Assembly (NCBI GenBank): GCA_963702995.1
Contig: OY969783.1
Span: forward strand, 2,666,001-2,730,000
DNA: 64,000 nt
Origin: MFD04580-c1 sp963702995
GTDB taxonomy: Bacteria > Planctomycetota > Phycisphaerae > Tepidisphaerales > Tepidisphaeraceae
Reading direction: 5' to 3'
The notes below the pieces were generated by a model. That model was not told the origin of the DNA, did no database searches, and saw only the letters and a program-made list of their open reading frames with translations. Of the stretch, positions 29,149 to 40,200 are shown piece by piece (positions within the stretch are counted from its first letter, which is position 1; every line of letters begins with the position of its first letter). A program made the position numbers and the translations under genes.

Positions 29149-31072
29149 ATGAAACTGCGAGCCTTCCTGCGCTGTGGCGGTGTCGCTCTGGCCCTGGCGT
29201 CCACCCCAGGGGCGAGGTCGCTCGCCGCCGATGCCGCCCCCGCGACCGAACCGGCGACGAAGATCGACGCCCGATACCCGTTCCGGACCGACTCCGCCAA
29301 CGCCAGCCTCGCATGGTATGTGCCAAAACCGGGCGAGTTCCCGCCCCACCATTCAGACCGGCGCATCAGCGGCGAGCTGGTCTCGGCCGACTTCATTCAT
29401 CGCACCGGCCAATTTCGATCCACCCGACTCGGGGGAGCTGATCTCCTTCACCATGCCCCCTTACGGCTCGGTCAACTTCCTAAACGCCGAAGCCGACCTG
29501 CGCGACGTGGAGCTGGGGACTGACTTCCTCTTCTTCCTCAACCAGGACGCCAACGGCGGCTTCACGCGCCTGGCGACCATGCAGGACTCGTTCACGATGG
29601 ATGCCGGGCACGGCTTCAGCTACCGGCTCGACGAGATCAACGCGGCCGAGGGAAAACTGCTCACCACCAAGCAGAGCCCTCGCAAGAATCAAACGGACCT
29701 CGGGAAGAAAGAACTCCTCGTCACCGCCCAAACCCGCTTCTGGAAAGGGGAGAAGCAGGTGAAGCTGACCGATCTGGTTGTTGGCGACGCCCTGCTCTAC
29801 AACCTTACCGGGAGGTCGGCCACCGCCTCCGGCCGCTGCACCGATGTCTGGGTGGGCGCGGATACCCACGAACTTGCGACGAAACAGCAACGGGCGAAGT
29901 TCGCCGCGTTCCTCAAGGCTTCGCGGCCTGCCGGGGTGGATCGATCGGACGGACGGCAATGCCCTCTCCATCACGCTTTTCACGGGCGACCCTGGCGCAT
30001 TCAAGGAGACCTGGCTCGAAGAGTTCGCGACCGGAAAGGACGTGAAGGTCGTCGTCGCCAATGACGAGCTGCGCACCTGGAACCCGCCGGTGGACAAGGA
30101 ATCGAGCACGGTGGTCGAAGTCCAGAAGGGGCCCGTCAACGCCTACGGCACCAGCGGCGTCCGGCTGACGGTTAACGTGCCGAACATGCTGGAGGGGTTC
30201 CGCAAGGGTCGGATCGTGCGCGTCTTCGGCGGCGGCTGGAAGCTCAAGGACCAGCCCTACGGCGAAAGCCTGATGGGCTACGGCTATGCCGGCCTCCACG
30301 ACGCCGACTTGCTGGAGAACCTGCCGAAGGAATACCCCGCCCAGTTCCCCTTCCGCACGGACTGGGGGAACGCGCACCTCCCCTGGTATTCGCTCAAGGA
30401 GGGAGAAGCCCCACCGCGATTCTCGGAACACCAGGTGCTTGGGGCACTGGCGAGCGTCGCGGCCGACGGCCGCGGTGGCACGTTCCAGGCCGAGGGGGCG
30501 ACCGACGCGACACCCTTCACCGTGACCCAGAGCGGCTCGTCCGTTCAGGTGAATCTGAACACCCGCGACAACGGCGGCCCCGCCCGCTTCCAGAGCATCC
30601 CGGCCACGGTGAGGTACCTCAACGCCGATGCGTCGCTCTTCGACATCCCGCTGGGCACGCGATGCCGCTTCGATCTCTATCAGGACACCGGCGGCCGTTT
30701 CACCCGGGCAAGCCTGGTGACGGACGAATTCAGCCACATGGCGGCCAACGCCCTGAGCTATCGAATCGATGCGATTCGCCTGGATGAGGGGAAGCTGAAT
30801 GTCGCGTGGCAGATCCCGGAGGTGAAGAACTACAACGGCGACATGGAGCAGCCCCCGGACATCGGCCGCTCCGAGCTCCGCGTCACCGCCGACACCCGCG
30901 TCTGGAAAGCCGACAAGCCGGTGAAGCTGGCCGACCTTGTCGTGGGCGATACCGTGCTCGTCAACCTCACGGCCGAACTGCCGGGGCGCCGGCCCGCTGC
31001 ACGGAGATCTGGGCAGGTGAGCCGGCTCAGAAGCTGGCGACCGACGCGCAGCAGAAAAAGAAGCGCCCGTAG
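29149..31072 (+). CDS. Secreted duplicated-domain protein of unknown function, three apparent frameshifts
   Basis: About 641 residues after bridging, with a signal peptide (1-29). Two homologous halves each begin with YPFRTDxxNAxLxWY and contain GxLxSA, then LNAxAxLxDxxLGTxxxFxL and a final KLxDLVVGDxxLxNLT block, so this is an internal duplication of about 300 residues. Breaks: about 29412 (extra T; TGQF then DPPDSGEL), about 29930 (extra base before GLPGWIDRTDGNALS) and about 30993 (missing G in CCGGGGCGCC; PGAPARCTEIWAGEP). It begins 29 bp after the DUF1552 gene and probably belongs to the same operon, suggesting a partner for that exported system. I do not recognise the domain. Confidence 0.75.
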
Positions 31073-31186
31073 GCCGGTTCGTTATCGAACCGGTACGCGC
31101 GACCCCCGCCGTGTAGGCCGGCGACGAAGCGGCACGCGATGCCTGCCCTACCCGATCGGATCCTCGCATCACACGACGCAACGAAA

Positions 31187-31212
31187 CCGGGAAGCTCTTT
31201 CGAGCTTCCCGG
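31187..31212. terminator. Bidirectional terminator-type hairpin
   Basis: A perfect 11-bp stem CCGGGAAGCTC/GAGCTTCCCGG with loop TTTC. It lies between the convergent duplicated-domain gene and the giant fibronectin-repeat gene, where a shared terminator is expected. T-runs are short on both sides. Confidence 0.75.
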
Positions 31213-31254
31213 CTTCGCAGTTGAAAGGTGTGCCCGCAGCGGCGATTCGGCGAT

Positions 31255-34200
31255 TTACATCGTCGTCGTGTGGGCGGGCGCCGAGGCGGCGGAGTTGCCG
31301 CCGGAGTTGACGGCGATCAGGCGGTAGTAGTACGTCGTCGCCGTGGTCAGGCCGAAGATCGACGCCGACGTCTGCGACGACGAGACCGAACCGTAATTCG
31401 CCCACGTGGTGCCGTCGCTGGACGACTGGATGATCCAGCTCGTCAGGCTCGGGTCGGTGATTGAGTCCCACGCAAGGTTGATCTGCGTCGCGGAGACGGC
31501 GGTCGCCGTCAGGCCCGTCGGGGCGGCCAGCGGCGTGAAGACGCCGGTGGCGGCCGTGGAGGCGGAAGTGCCCGCCCCATTGACGGACGAGATCCGGTAG
31601 TAGTACTGCGTCGCCGGCGTCACGGTCATGTCGGCGAAGGCGTGGCTGCTGCCGGTGAGCGCCGGCGACGGCGTGATCGCCGTGAAGCTCACGTTGTCGG
31701 TAGAAACCTCGATCAGGTAGTTCGTCGCATGGGTTACGGCGGTCCAGGCGAGGTCAACCTCCGACCCGGAGACGGCGGTCACGGTGAAGCCGCTCGGCGC
31801 GGCCAGGAGCGTGGACGCGGTGACGACGGAACTGGTCGGAGAGTTCCCGGTCGCGTTCACCGCGGTCACGCGATACTGATATGCCGTGTCGGCCGTCAGC
31901 CCGGTGTTGGCGTAGAGGGCGGCCGTCGGCGTGCCGAGCTGCGTCCATGTCGTCCCGTCGGTTGAGCTTTCGACGATGTAGCTCGTCGCGCTCTTCACGT
32001 TGTTCCAAGCCAGGTCGATTTCCGTCGCGGAGACAACCTTCGTCGTGACCGTCGGCGCCGCGGGGATGCTCAAGGTCTGGGCGGGCGTCGTCGGGGCCGA
32101 CGTGCCGGCCGTGCCGATGGCGGAGATGCGGTAGTAGTAAGAGGTGCCGGCCGCCACCGAGGTATCGGCGTAGGCGTGGCTGGTCCCGGTCAGGGCGGGC
32201 GACGGCGACAGGGTCGTCCAGAGGACCCCGTTGGGCGAGCGTTCGATCAGGTAGTTGCTCGCGTGGGTGACCGCCGTCCAGGCCAGGTCGATCTCCGTCG
32301 GGACCGTGGTGGACGGGGTGGCCGTGAAGCCCGCCGGGGCCAGGAGGAGCGTGCTGACCGTCTGCACCGAGCTGGGGGCCGAGTTGCCGCTCGCGTTAAC
32401 GGCCGAGACGCGGTACTGGTAGCTCGTGTCGGCTGTAAGCCCGGTGTTGGCGTACGTGAGCCCGGTCGCCGTGGTGACGGTGGCCCAGGTCGTGCCGCCG
32501 TCGCTCGAGCTTTCGATCAGGTAGCCCGTGGCGCCGAGGGACGGCGTCCAGGCCAAGTCTACCTCAGTCGCGGAGACGGCGGCCGCCGTGGCGGCCGGGG
32601 TGGCCGATCGGGTGATCGTGTGAACGGCGGTCGTCGCGGCCGAGGTGCCGTTCGCGTTGATCGCCGACAGTCGGTAGTAGTACGTCGTGCCCGCCAGGAG
32701 CCCCGTGTCAGCGTAGGTCGCGCTGCTGCCGCTGAGGGCCGGGGAAGGCGTGAGCGTTGACCAGTTCACGCCGTCGATCGATCGCTCGATCAAGTAGTTC
32801 GTGGCATGCGTAACGGCAGTCCACGCCAGGTCCATCGACGTGCTGGATCCGGTCGTCGCGGTCGCGGTGAACCCGGTCACCGAGGCCAGGAGCGTGGTCA
32901 CCGTCTGGACGGCGCTGGTCGGCGAGTTGCCGGTCGCGTCGGTCGCCTTGACGCGATACTGGTAGCTCGTGTCGGCGGTTAGCCCGGTGTTCGTATAGGT
33001 TGTCCCGGCCTGGGTCGCGATGCCGGTCCAGGTGGTCCCGTCCGGTGAGGATTCCAGCGTGTAGCCGGTGGCGCCGGTGACCGCGTTCCAGGAGAGGTCC
33101 ACGCTCGTCGCGGAGGCGACGGTCGCCGTCAGCGTCGGCGTCGCGGGAATGGTCAAGGCGTGGGCGGCCGCCGCGGGGGCTGACGTGCCGGCCGCGTCGA
33201 TCGCGGAGATGCGGTAGTAGTAGGTCGTGCCGGCCAGCGCGGTGGTGTCATTGTACGCGGCGCTGCTGCCGGTGAGGGCGGGCGACGGGCTGAGGGTCGT
33301 CCAGAGCGTCTGATCGGTCGAGCGTTCGATCTTGTAGTTCGTCGCGTGGGTGACCGCCGTCCAGGCCAGGTCGATCTCGGTCGCGACCGTCGTGCTGGCG
33401 GTCGCCCCAAAGCCCGTCGGAGCGGCCAGGAGCGTCGTGACCGACTGGACGTTGCTCGCCGGCGAGTTGCCGGTCGCGTTGATCGCCGAGACGCGGAACT
33501 GGTAGGCGGTGTCGGCCGTCAGGCTGGCGGCCGTGGTGGAGGCGTTGGGGGTCGTCGTGACCGTCGCCCAGGTCGTCCCGCCGTCGCTCGAATCCTCGAC
33601 GAGGTAACCCGTCGCGCTCTTCACCGCGTTCCAATTCAACGCGACGGCGGTCGCCGAGCTGACGGTGGCGGTCAGGTGCGGGGCGGCGGGGATCGTGAGC
33701 GGATGGGCGACGGCCGTCACGGCCGAAGCGCCGTTCGCGTTGATCGCCGAGATCCGGTAGTGGTACTGCGTCCCGGCGAGCACCGACGTGTCGGCATACG
33801 TCGCGCTGCTCCCGATGAGCGCGGGCGACGGGGCGAGGGTCGTCCAGATCACCTGGTCCTGCGAGCGTTCGATCTTATAAGTCGTCGCGTGCGTGACGGC
33901 CGTCCAGGCGAGGTCGATCTCGGTCGGCGTCGTCGTGTTCGGGGTCGCGGTGAAGCCGGCCGGCGACGCGAGGAGCGTCGTCACCGTGGCGACGTTGCTG
34001 TTCGGCGAGTCGCCGGTCGCATCGGTGGCCCGCACGCGGTATTGGTACTGCGTGTCGGCCGTGAGACCGGTGTTGGAGTAGGACGTGATGAGCCCCGTGG
34101 CGATCGACGCCCACGTCGTCCCGTCGGTTGACTGTTCCAGGGTGTACGTCGTGGACCCGTGCGACGCCGGCCAGGAAAGGTTGACCACCGTCGCGCTGGC

Positions 34201-37200
34201 GACCGTCGCGGTGAGCGCCGGAGCGACGGGCAGGGTCGTCGCGGTGAAGGTCGCCGAGGGCGCCGAGACGCCGTTCGCGTTGATCGTGGAGAACCGGTAC
34301 GAGTAGCTGGTGCCGGGCGCCACGCTCGTGTCCACGTAGCTAAGCGTCGTCCCGGTGAGGGCCGGGTTGGGGGCGAGGGTGACCCAGGTCGTCCCATCGA
34401 GCGACCGCTCGATCTTGTACGAGGTCGCGTGGATGTACCCGTTCCAGTTCATGTCAACTTCGGCGGGCACGGTCGTGCTGGCGGCGACGGTGATGTTGGT
34501 CGGCGCGAGTAGCGGCGTGGTGACGGTTCGCGTGGCGCTGTTGGGGGAGTCGCCAGTCGAGTTCGTCGCCCGGACGCGGAAGATGTAGGCGTTGTCGGCC
34601 GTGAGCCCGGTCTTGGTGGCGGTGAGGCCCGCCTGCGTCACGACGCTCGTCCAGTTCGTGCCGTCGGTCGAGATTTCCGCCGTGTAGGTCAGCGCCCCGG
34701 GGACGGCGGTCCAGGAGAGGCTGACGGAGGTTGACGAGGCGGCCACCGCGGTCAGGGTCGGGGCGATCGGGATCGTCAGGGCGTGAACGGCCGCCGCGGG
34801 CGCCGAGGTGCCGCTCGCGTCGATCGCGGAGACGCGATAGTAGTACGTGGTCGATGCCAGGCAGGTCGTGTCGGCGTAGGCGGCGCTGCCGCCGGTCAGG
34901 GCGGGCGAGGGCACGAGCGTCGTCCAGGTCGTCTGGTCGGTGGACCGCTCGATCTTGTAGTTGGTCGCGTGCGTCACGGCCGTCCAGGCGAGGTCGATCT
35001 CGGTCGGCGCGGTCGCGCTGGCGGTGGCGGAGACGCCGCTCGGGGCGACCAGGATCGTGGTCGAGGTGACGACCGTGCTAACCTGCGAACTGCCCGTCGC
35101 GTTGATCGCGGTCAGGCGGTACTGGTAGGCCGTGTCGGCCGTCAGGCCTGTGTTGCTGTAGGTGAGGCCGGCCTGGGTGGCCAGCGTCGTCCAGGTTGTG
35201 CCGTCAGTCGAGGTTTCGAGCAGGTAGCTGCTGGCGCCGGGCACGGCGGCCCATGCCAGGGTCATCGACGTCGCCGAGGCGGGCGTGGCCGTCAGCGTCG
35301 GCCGCGCGGGGAGGGTGAGCACCTTGAGCGTCGGCGAGTAGGCCGACAGCCCGTTCGCGTTGGTCGCCGCCAGACGATAGTAGTAGACCGTGCCCGGGCT
35401 CGCGGTCGTGTCCGAATAGCTCGTCGCCGTCCCGGCCAGGGCGGGGCTGATCGTCAGCGCGGTGAAGTTGGCGTTGTCGGTCGAGCGGTCGATTCGGTAG
35501 GTCGTCGCGTGGGTCACGGCGGCCCAGGTCATATCAACGGTCGTCGCGGTCGTCGTATTAGCGACCGCCGTAAACGTGCCGGGCGTCGCGAGCAGCGTCG
35601 TCACCGACTGCGGCGCGCTCGCGACCGAGTTCCCGGTCGCGTCGGTCGCCGACACACGATACTTGTAGCTCGTGTCGGACGTCAGGTTCATGTGGCTGTA
35701 CGTCGTGGTCGTGGGGACGGCCAGGGTTGACCACGTTGTGCCGCCGTCGGTGGAATACTCCAGGAGGTACGACGTGGCGCCGGTGCTCGCCGTCCAGCTC
35801 AGGTTGACCTGGTTCGCCGAGAAAACGGCCGCCGTCAGCGTCGGGGCGGCCGGGAGCGTCAGGATATTCACAACGGCCGAGGTGACCGACGTCCCGATCG
35901 CGTTCGTCGCCGAGATCCGATAGTGGTACGTGGTGCCGGCGACGACGGTGTTGTCGCTGTACGAATTGCTGCTCTGCGTGAGGGCCGACGCGGGGGCCAG
36001 GGCCGCCCAGGTCGTCAGGTCGGCGGATCGCTCGATCTTGTACGTCGTCGCGTGCGCCAGGGCCGTCCACGAGAGCGCTACCTGCGTCGCGGTGGGCGAG
36101 GTGGCGGCAAAATTGGACGGCGCGGGGAGCGTCGTGGTGAGGGTCAGGACGTTGCTCGGGTCGCTGTTCCCGGTGGCGTTGGCCGCGCTCACGCGATAGC
36201 TGTAGGCCGTGTCGGCCGTCAGCCCGGTGTGCGCATAGGTGAGCGTCGCCTGCGTCGCCTGGGTGGCCCAGGTTGTCCCGCCGTCGGTGGAGACTTCAAG
36301 CACGTAGCTGGTGGCGCTGGCCACCGTGCCCCAGGTGAGGCTCGTCGCCCCTGCGTTGGTGACGGTCCCGGTCAACACCGGGGCCACCGGCTTGGTCAGC
36401 ACGTTCACGGCGGCCGCCGTGACCGACGTCCCGACCGCGTTGATCGCGGAAATCCGGTAGTAATAGTGGGTCGCCGCGAGCGTCGTATCGACGTAGCTCG
36501 TGCTCGAGCCGGTGAGGGCGGGCGACGGCGCCAGGGCCGCCCAGGCGGTGTTGTCGAGCGATCGCTCGATCTTGTAGCCCGTCGCGTCGGCGACGGCGGC
36601 CCACGAGAGCGTCACCCGCGTGGCGGAGTTGACGGTCGCGGCCAGGCCCGTCGGAGCGCCGAGCATGGTCGTGAGAGTGACGACGTTGCTGGCGACCGAA
36701 GTCCCCGTCGCGTCGATCGCGGAGACGCGATATTTGTGCGCCGAGTCGGCGGTCAGACCGGTATGGCTGTAGGTGAGCGTCGCCTGGGTGGCGAGCGTCG
36801 TCCAGGTCGTTCCGCCGTCGGCCGAGGTTTCCAGCAGATAGCTGGTCGCGCCGGTGGCGGCCGGCCAGCTCAGGCTGATCGCGCTGGCCGAGGTCACCGT
36901 CCCCGCCAGGACCGGGGCGGCCGGGGCCGTCAGGGCATGGACGGCGCTGTTCGGCGCCGTCGTGCCGGAGCCCGAGACCGTGGAGATTCGGTAATAGTAG
37001 GTCGTCCCGCCGAGCAGTCCGGTGTCGGTGTAAGCGGCGCTGCTGCCCGTGAGGGCGGGCGAGGGGACGATCGCCGTCCAGGTCGTGTTGTCGGTCGAGC
37101 GTTCAAGCTTATAGCCGGTCGCGTCGAACAGCGGCGTCCAAGCGAGGCCCATCGTGGTGGCGGAGAGCGGCGTGAGCGTTAGCCCGCCGGCCGCGGCCAG

Positions 37201-40200
37201 GAGCGTGGTCGTCGTGATGACCGGGCTCACGGCCGAGGCGCCGCTCCCGCTGGTCGCGGTGATGCGATACTTGTAGACCGTATCGAGTGACAGCCCGGTG
37301 TTGTTGTAGGTCGTCCCGGCCTGGGTGGCCAGCGTGGACCAGTTGGCGCCGCCGTCGGCCGACGTCTCAAGCTGGTAGGAGCTGGCGCCGGTGCTCGCCG
37401 TCCAGGAGAGGTTGATCTGTGTGGACGAGATCGGCGTCGCCGTGAGTGTCGGGGTGACGGGGAGCGTCGAGGTCTGGGCGACGGCCGAAGCGACCGACGA
37501 GCCCAGCGCGTTGATCGCCGTGATCCGGTACGAGTAGGCCGTGCCGGCGGTCAGGTTGGTGTCGGTGTAAGTGCTGGCGGTTCCGGCCAGCGCGGGCGAC
37601 GGGGCGAGAGCTGTCCACGTCGTGCCGTCGGGGGAGCGTTCGATCTTGAGGCTGGTCGCGTCGGTAACGGAATTCCAGTTCAACCGGATCGACGTTGTCG
37701 AGGCGGCCGCCGCGGTGAAGCCGGTGGGGGCCGCGAGCCAGGTCGTCGCCGTCGCCACCGCGCTCGGCGCCGAGTTGCCGGTCGCGTTGGTCGTCGAGAG
37801 GCGATACTTGTACTGCTTGTCGCCGGTGAGGCCGGTATCGGAATAGGTGATCGTCGCCGCGGTCGGCGTGGCGACCGACGCCCAGGTTGTCCCACCGTCG
37901 GCCGAGCGCTGGAGCACAAAGCCGGAGATGCCGACCACGGCCGTCCAGGAAAGGTTGATCTGGCTCGCCGACGTCGGCACCGCCGTCAGAGTGGGCGAGG
38001 TGGGGAGGGTCAAGGCGTGGAGCGCGGCGCAGGGGGCCGAAGTGCCGGCCGCATCGACGCCGGAGAGGCGGTAGTAATAGGTCGTATTCGCGGTCAGGCC
38101 GGTGTCGGTGTACGTGATGCTCGAAGCGGACAACGCGGGCGACGGTGTGACGGTTGTCCAGGTCGTCTGATCGAGCGAGCGCTCGATCTTGTAGCTGGTC
38201 GCGTCGAGCAGCGTCACCCACGTCAGCTTGACGCTCGTTGACGAAACAACCGACAGGGAGAGGCCCGTCGGCGAGGGGAGCAGCGTCGTCACGGTCTGGG
38301 TGGCGCTCGGGGCCGAAGCGCCTGTCGCATTGATCGCGGTAACGCGGTACTTGTAGACGCGGTCTGCCGTCAGCCCGGTGTTGGAGTAGGTGAGCGTCGC
38401 CTGGGTGGCGAGGGTCGCCCAGATGCTCCCGCCGTTGGTGGACGTCTCAATCTTGTAGCTGGTCGCGCCGGTGACGGCCGCCCAGGAGAGTGCGACCGCC
38501 GTCGCGGAGGAGACGGTCGCGGTAAGCGTCGGGGCGGCCGGGAGCGTCGTCGCCGTGACGGCGGCCGCCGGGGCCGAAGTGCCCGCCGCGCCAATCGCCG
38601 AAACCCGGTAGTAATACTGGGTACCGGCGACGGCCGTAGTATCCGAATAGGTCGTGCTGGTGCCGGTCAGCGCGGGCGAAGGGGAAAGGGCGCTCCAGGT
38701 CGTGTTGTCGGCCGAGCGCTCGATCTTATAGCCGGTGGCGTGCGTCACCACGTTCCACGACACGTCAACGCGGGTCGAAGAATAGGTCAACGCGGCGACG
38801 CCGGTGGGCGAAGGGAGCAGCGTCGCGACTGTCGCGGCCGTGCTCACCGGCGACGAGCCGGCGCCGTTGATCGCCGAGACGCGATACTTGTAGCTCGTGT
38901 CGGTGGTCAGGCCGGTGTCGTTGTAGGTCAGGCCGCCCTGGGTGACGACGGTCGCCCAGGTCGTCCCGCCGTTGGCGCTTCGCTCGAGTTTGTAGCTGAA
39001 GGCGGTGGTGGACGCATTCCAGGTCAGGTCGATCTCGGTGTTGGAGACGGCAGTCGCCGTGAGGGTGGGCGACGCGGCGACGGTCTGAACGGTCAGAACC
39101 GCCGACGGGACCGAAGTCCCGGCCGCGTCGGTCGCGGAGATGCGGTAATAGTAAGTGGTGCCGGGCAAGGTCGTCGTGTCGGCGTAACTGGTGTTGGTGC
39201 CGGTCAGCACCGGCGACGGGGCGAGGGCCGTCCACGTAGTGTTATTGACCGATCGCTCGATCTTGTAGGTCGTCGCGTGGGTCACCGCGACCCAGTTCAG
39301 GTTGACGCGGGTGGCGGAGGCGGCCGCCGCCGTAAAACCGCTGGGTGGGAGCAGGAACGTCGTCACCGAGATCGACGTGCTGACGGTCCCCGGGCCGCTC
39401 GCCAGCAGCGGCGTGACCCGGTACTGGTAGACCTTGTCGGCGATGAGGCCTAGATGGGCATAGGTGGTGCCGGTCGGCGTCGCCAAAGTGGCCCAGCTCG
39501 ACCCGGTGTTCACTTCCAGCTTGTACGCCTGGGCGTTGGTGACCGAGGTCCAGCTCAGGTCGATCTCGTTGGCCGAGACGGCGGTGCCGGTGACGGTCGG
39601 CTGCGACGGGTTTGGCGTCGTGCCGACGAAGAGCGAGATCGGCGTATAAACGTACCCCTGGCTTGCGAGCGTCGCGGCGAAGTGCGCCTGCTCGGCGTCG
39701 ATCTCACGCTGGAGGTTCGCCCCGCCGACGCCCTTGTGATGCGCCGCCACCTGGTGGCGCAGGTGCGCCTGGAACTGTTTCACCTTGGCGGCGATGTGGG
39801 CCTGTTCATGGGCGAGGTGCTCGGCGTTGCGGGCGGCCTCTTCGGCGGCCGCGGCGAGCTGGATGTCGGTGAAGGTCATCGGGGCATAGGTGCCCCCTTC
39901 CCTGGCGATGTGGGCGGCGAACGCGGTCTGCTGGTCGCTGATCGACTGCTGGAAGCTGACGTCGTTCACCAGGGTCGGGTGCTTGACGACTTCATGCGTC
40001 AGCTTCGCCTGGAACTTGGCGATGCGGGCGGCGATGACGTCTGCCTTGGTCGCGTGGGCGTGAAGCGGAACGACGTGGGAAGTGATCCCGTCGGCGGGAG
40101 GCAGGACGGTCTTGCCGGCCGGGGTCGCGGACAGCATTTGGCGGGGCTCGAGGGGCTCGATCAGGGCTGGACGGGCCGCCGGGCTCACAGGGGACGAGGC

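Noticed and set aside
31642..39453. Many open frames of 60-420 codons opposite the giant fibronectin gene
   Set aside because: They repeat with the period of the domains and are Gly/Arg/Val-rich, so they are reflections of the repeats.
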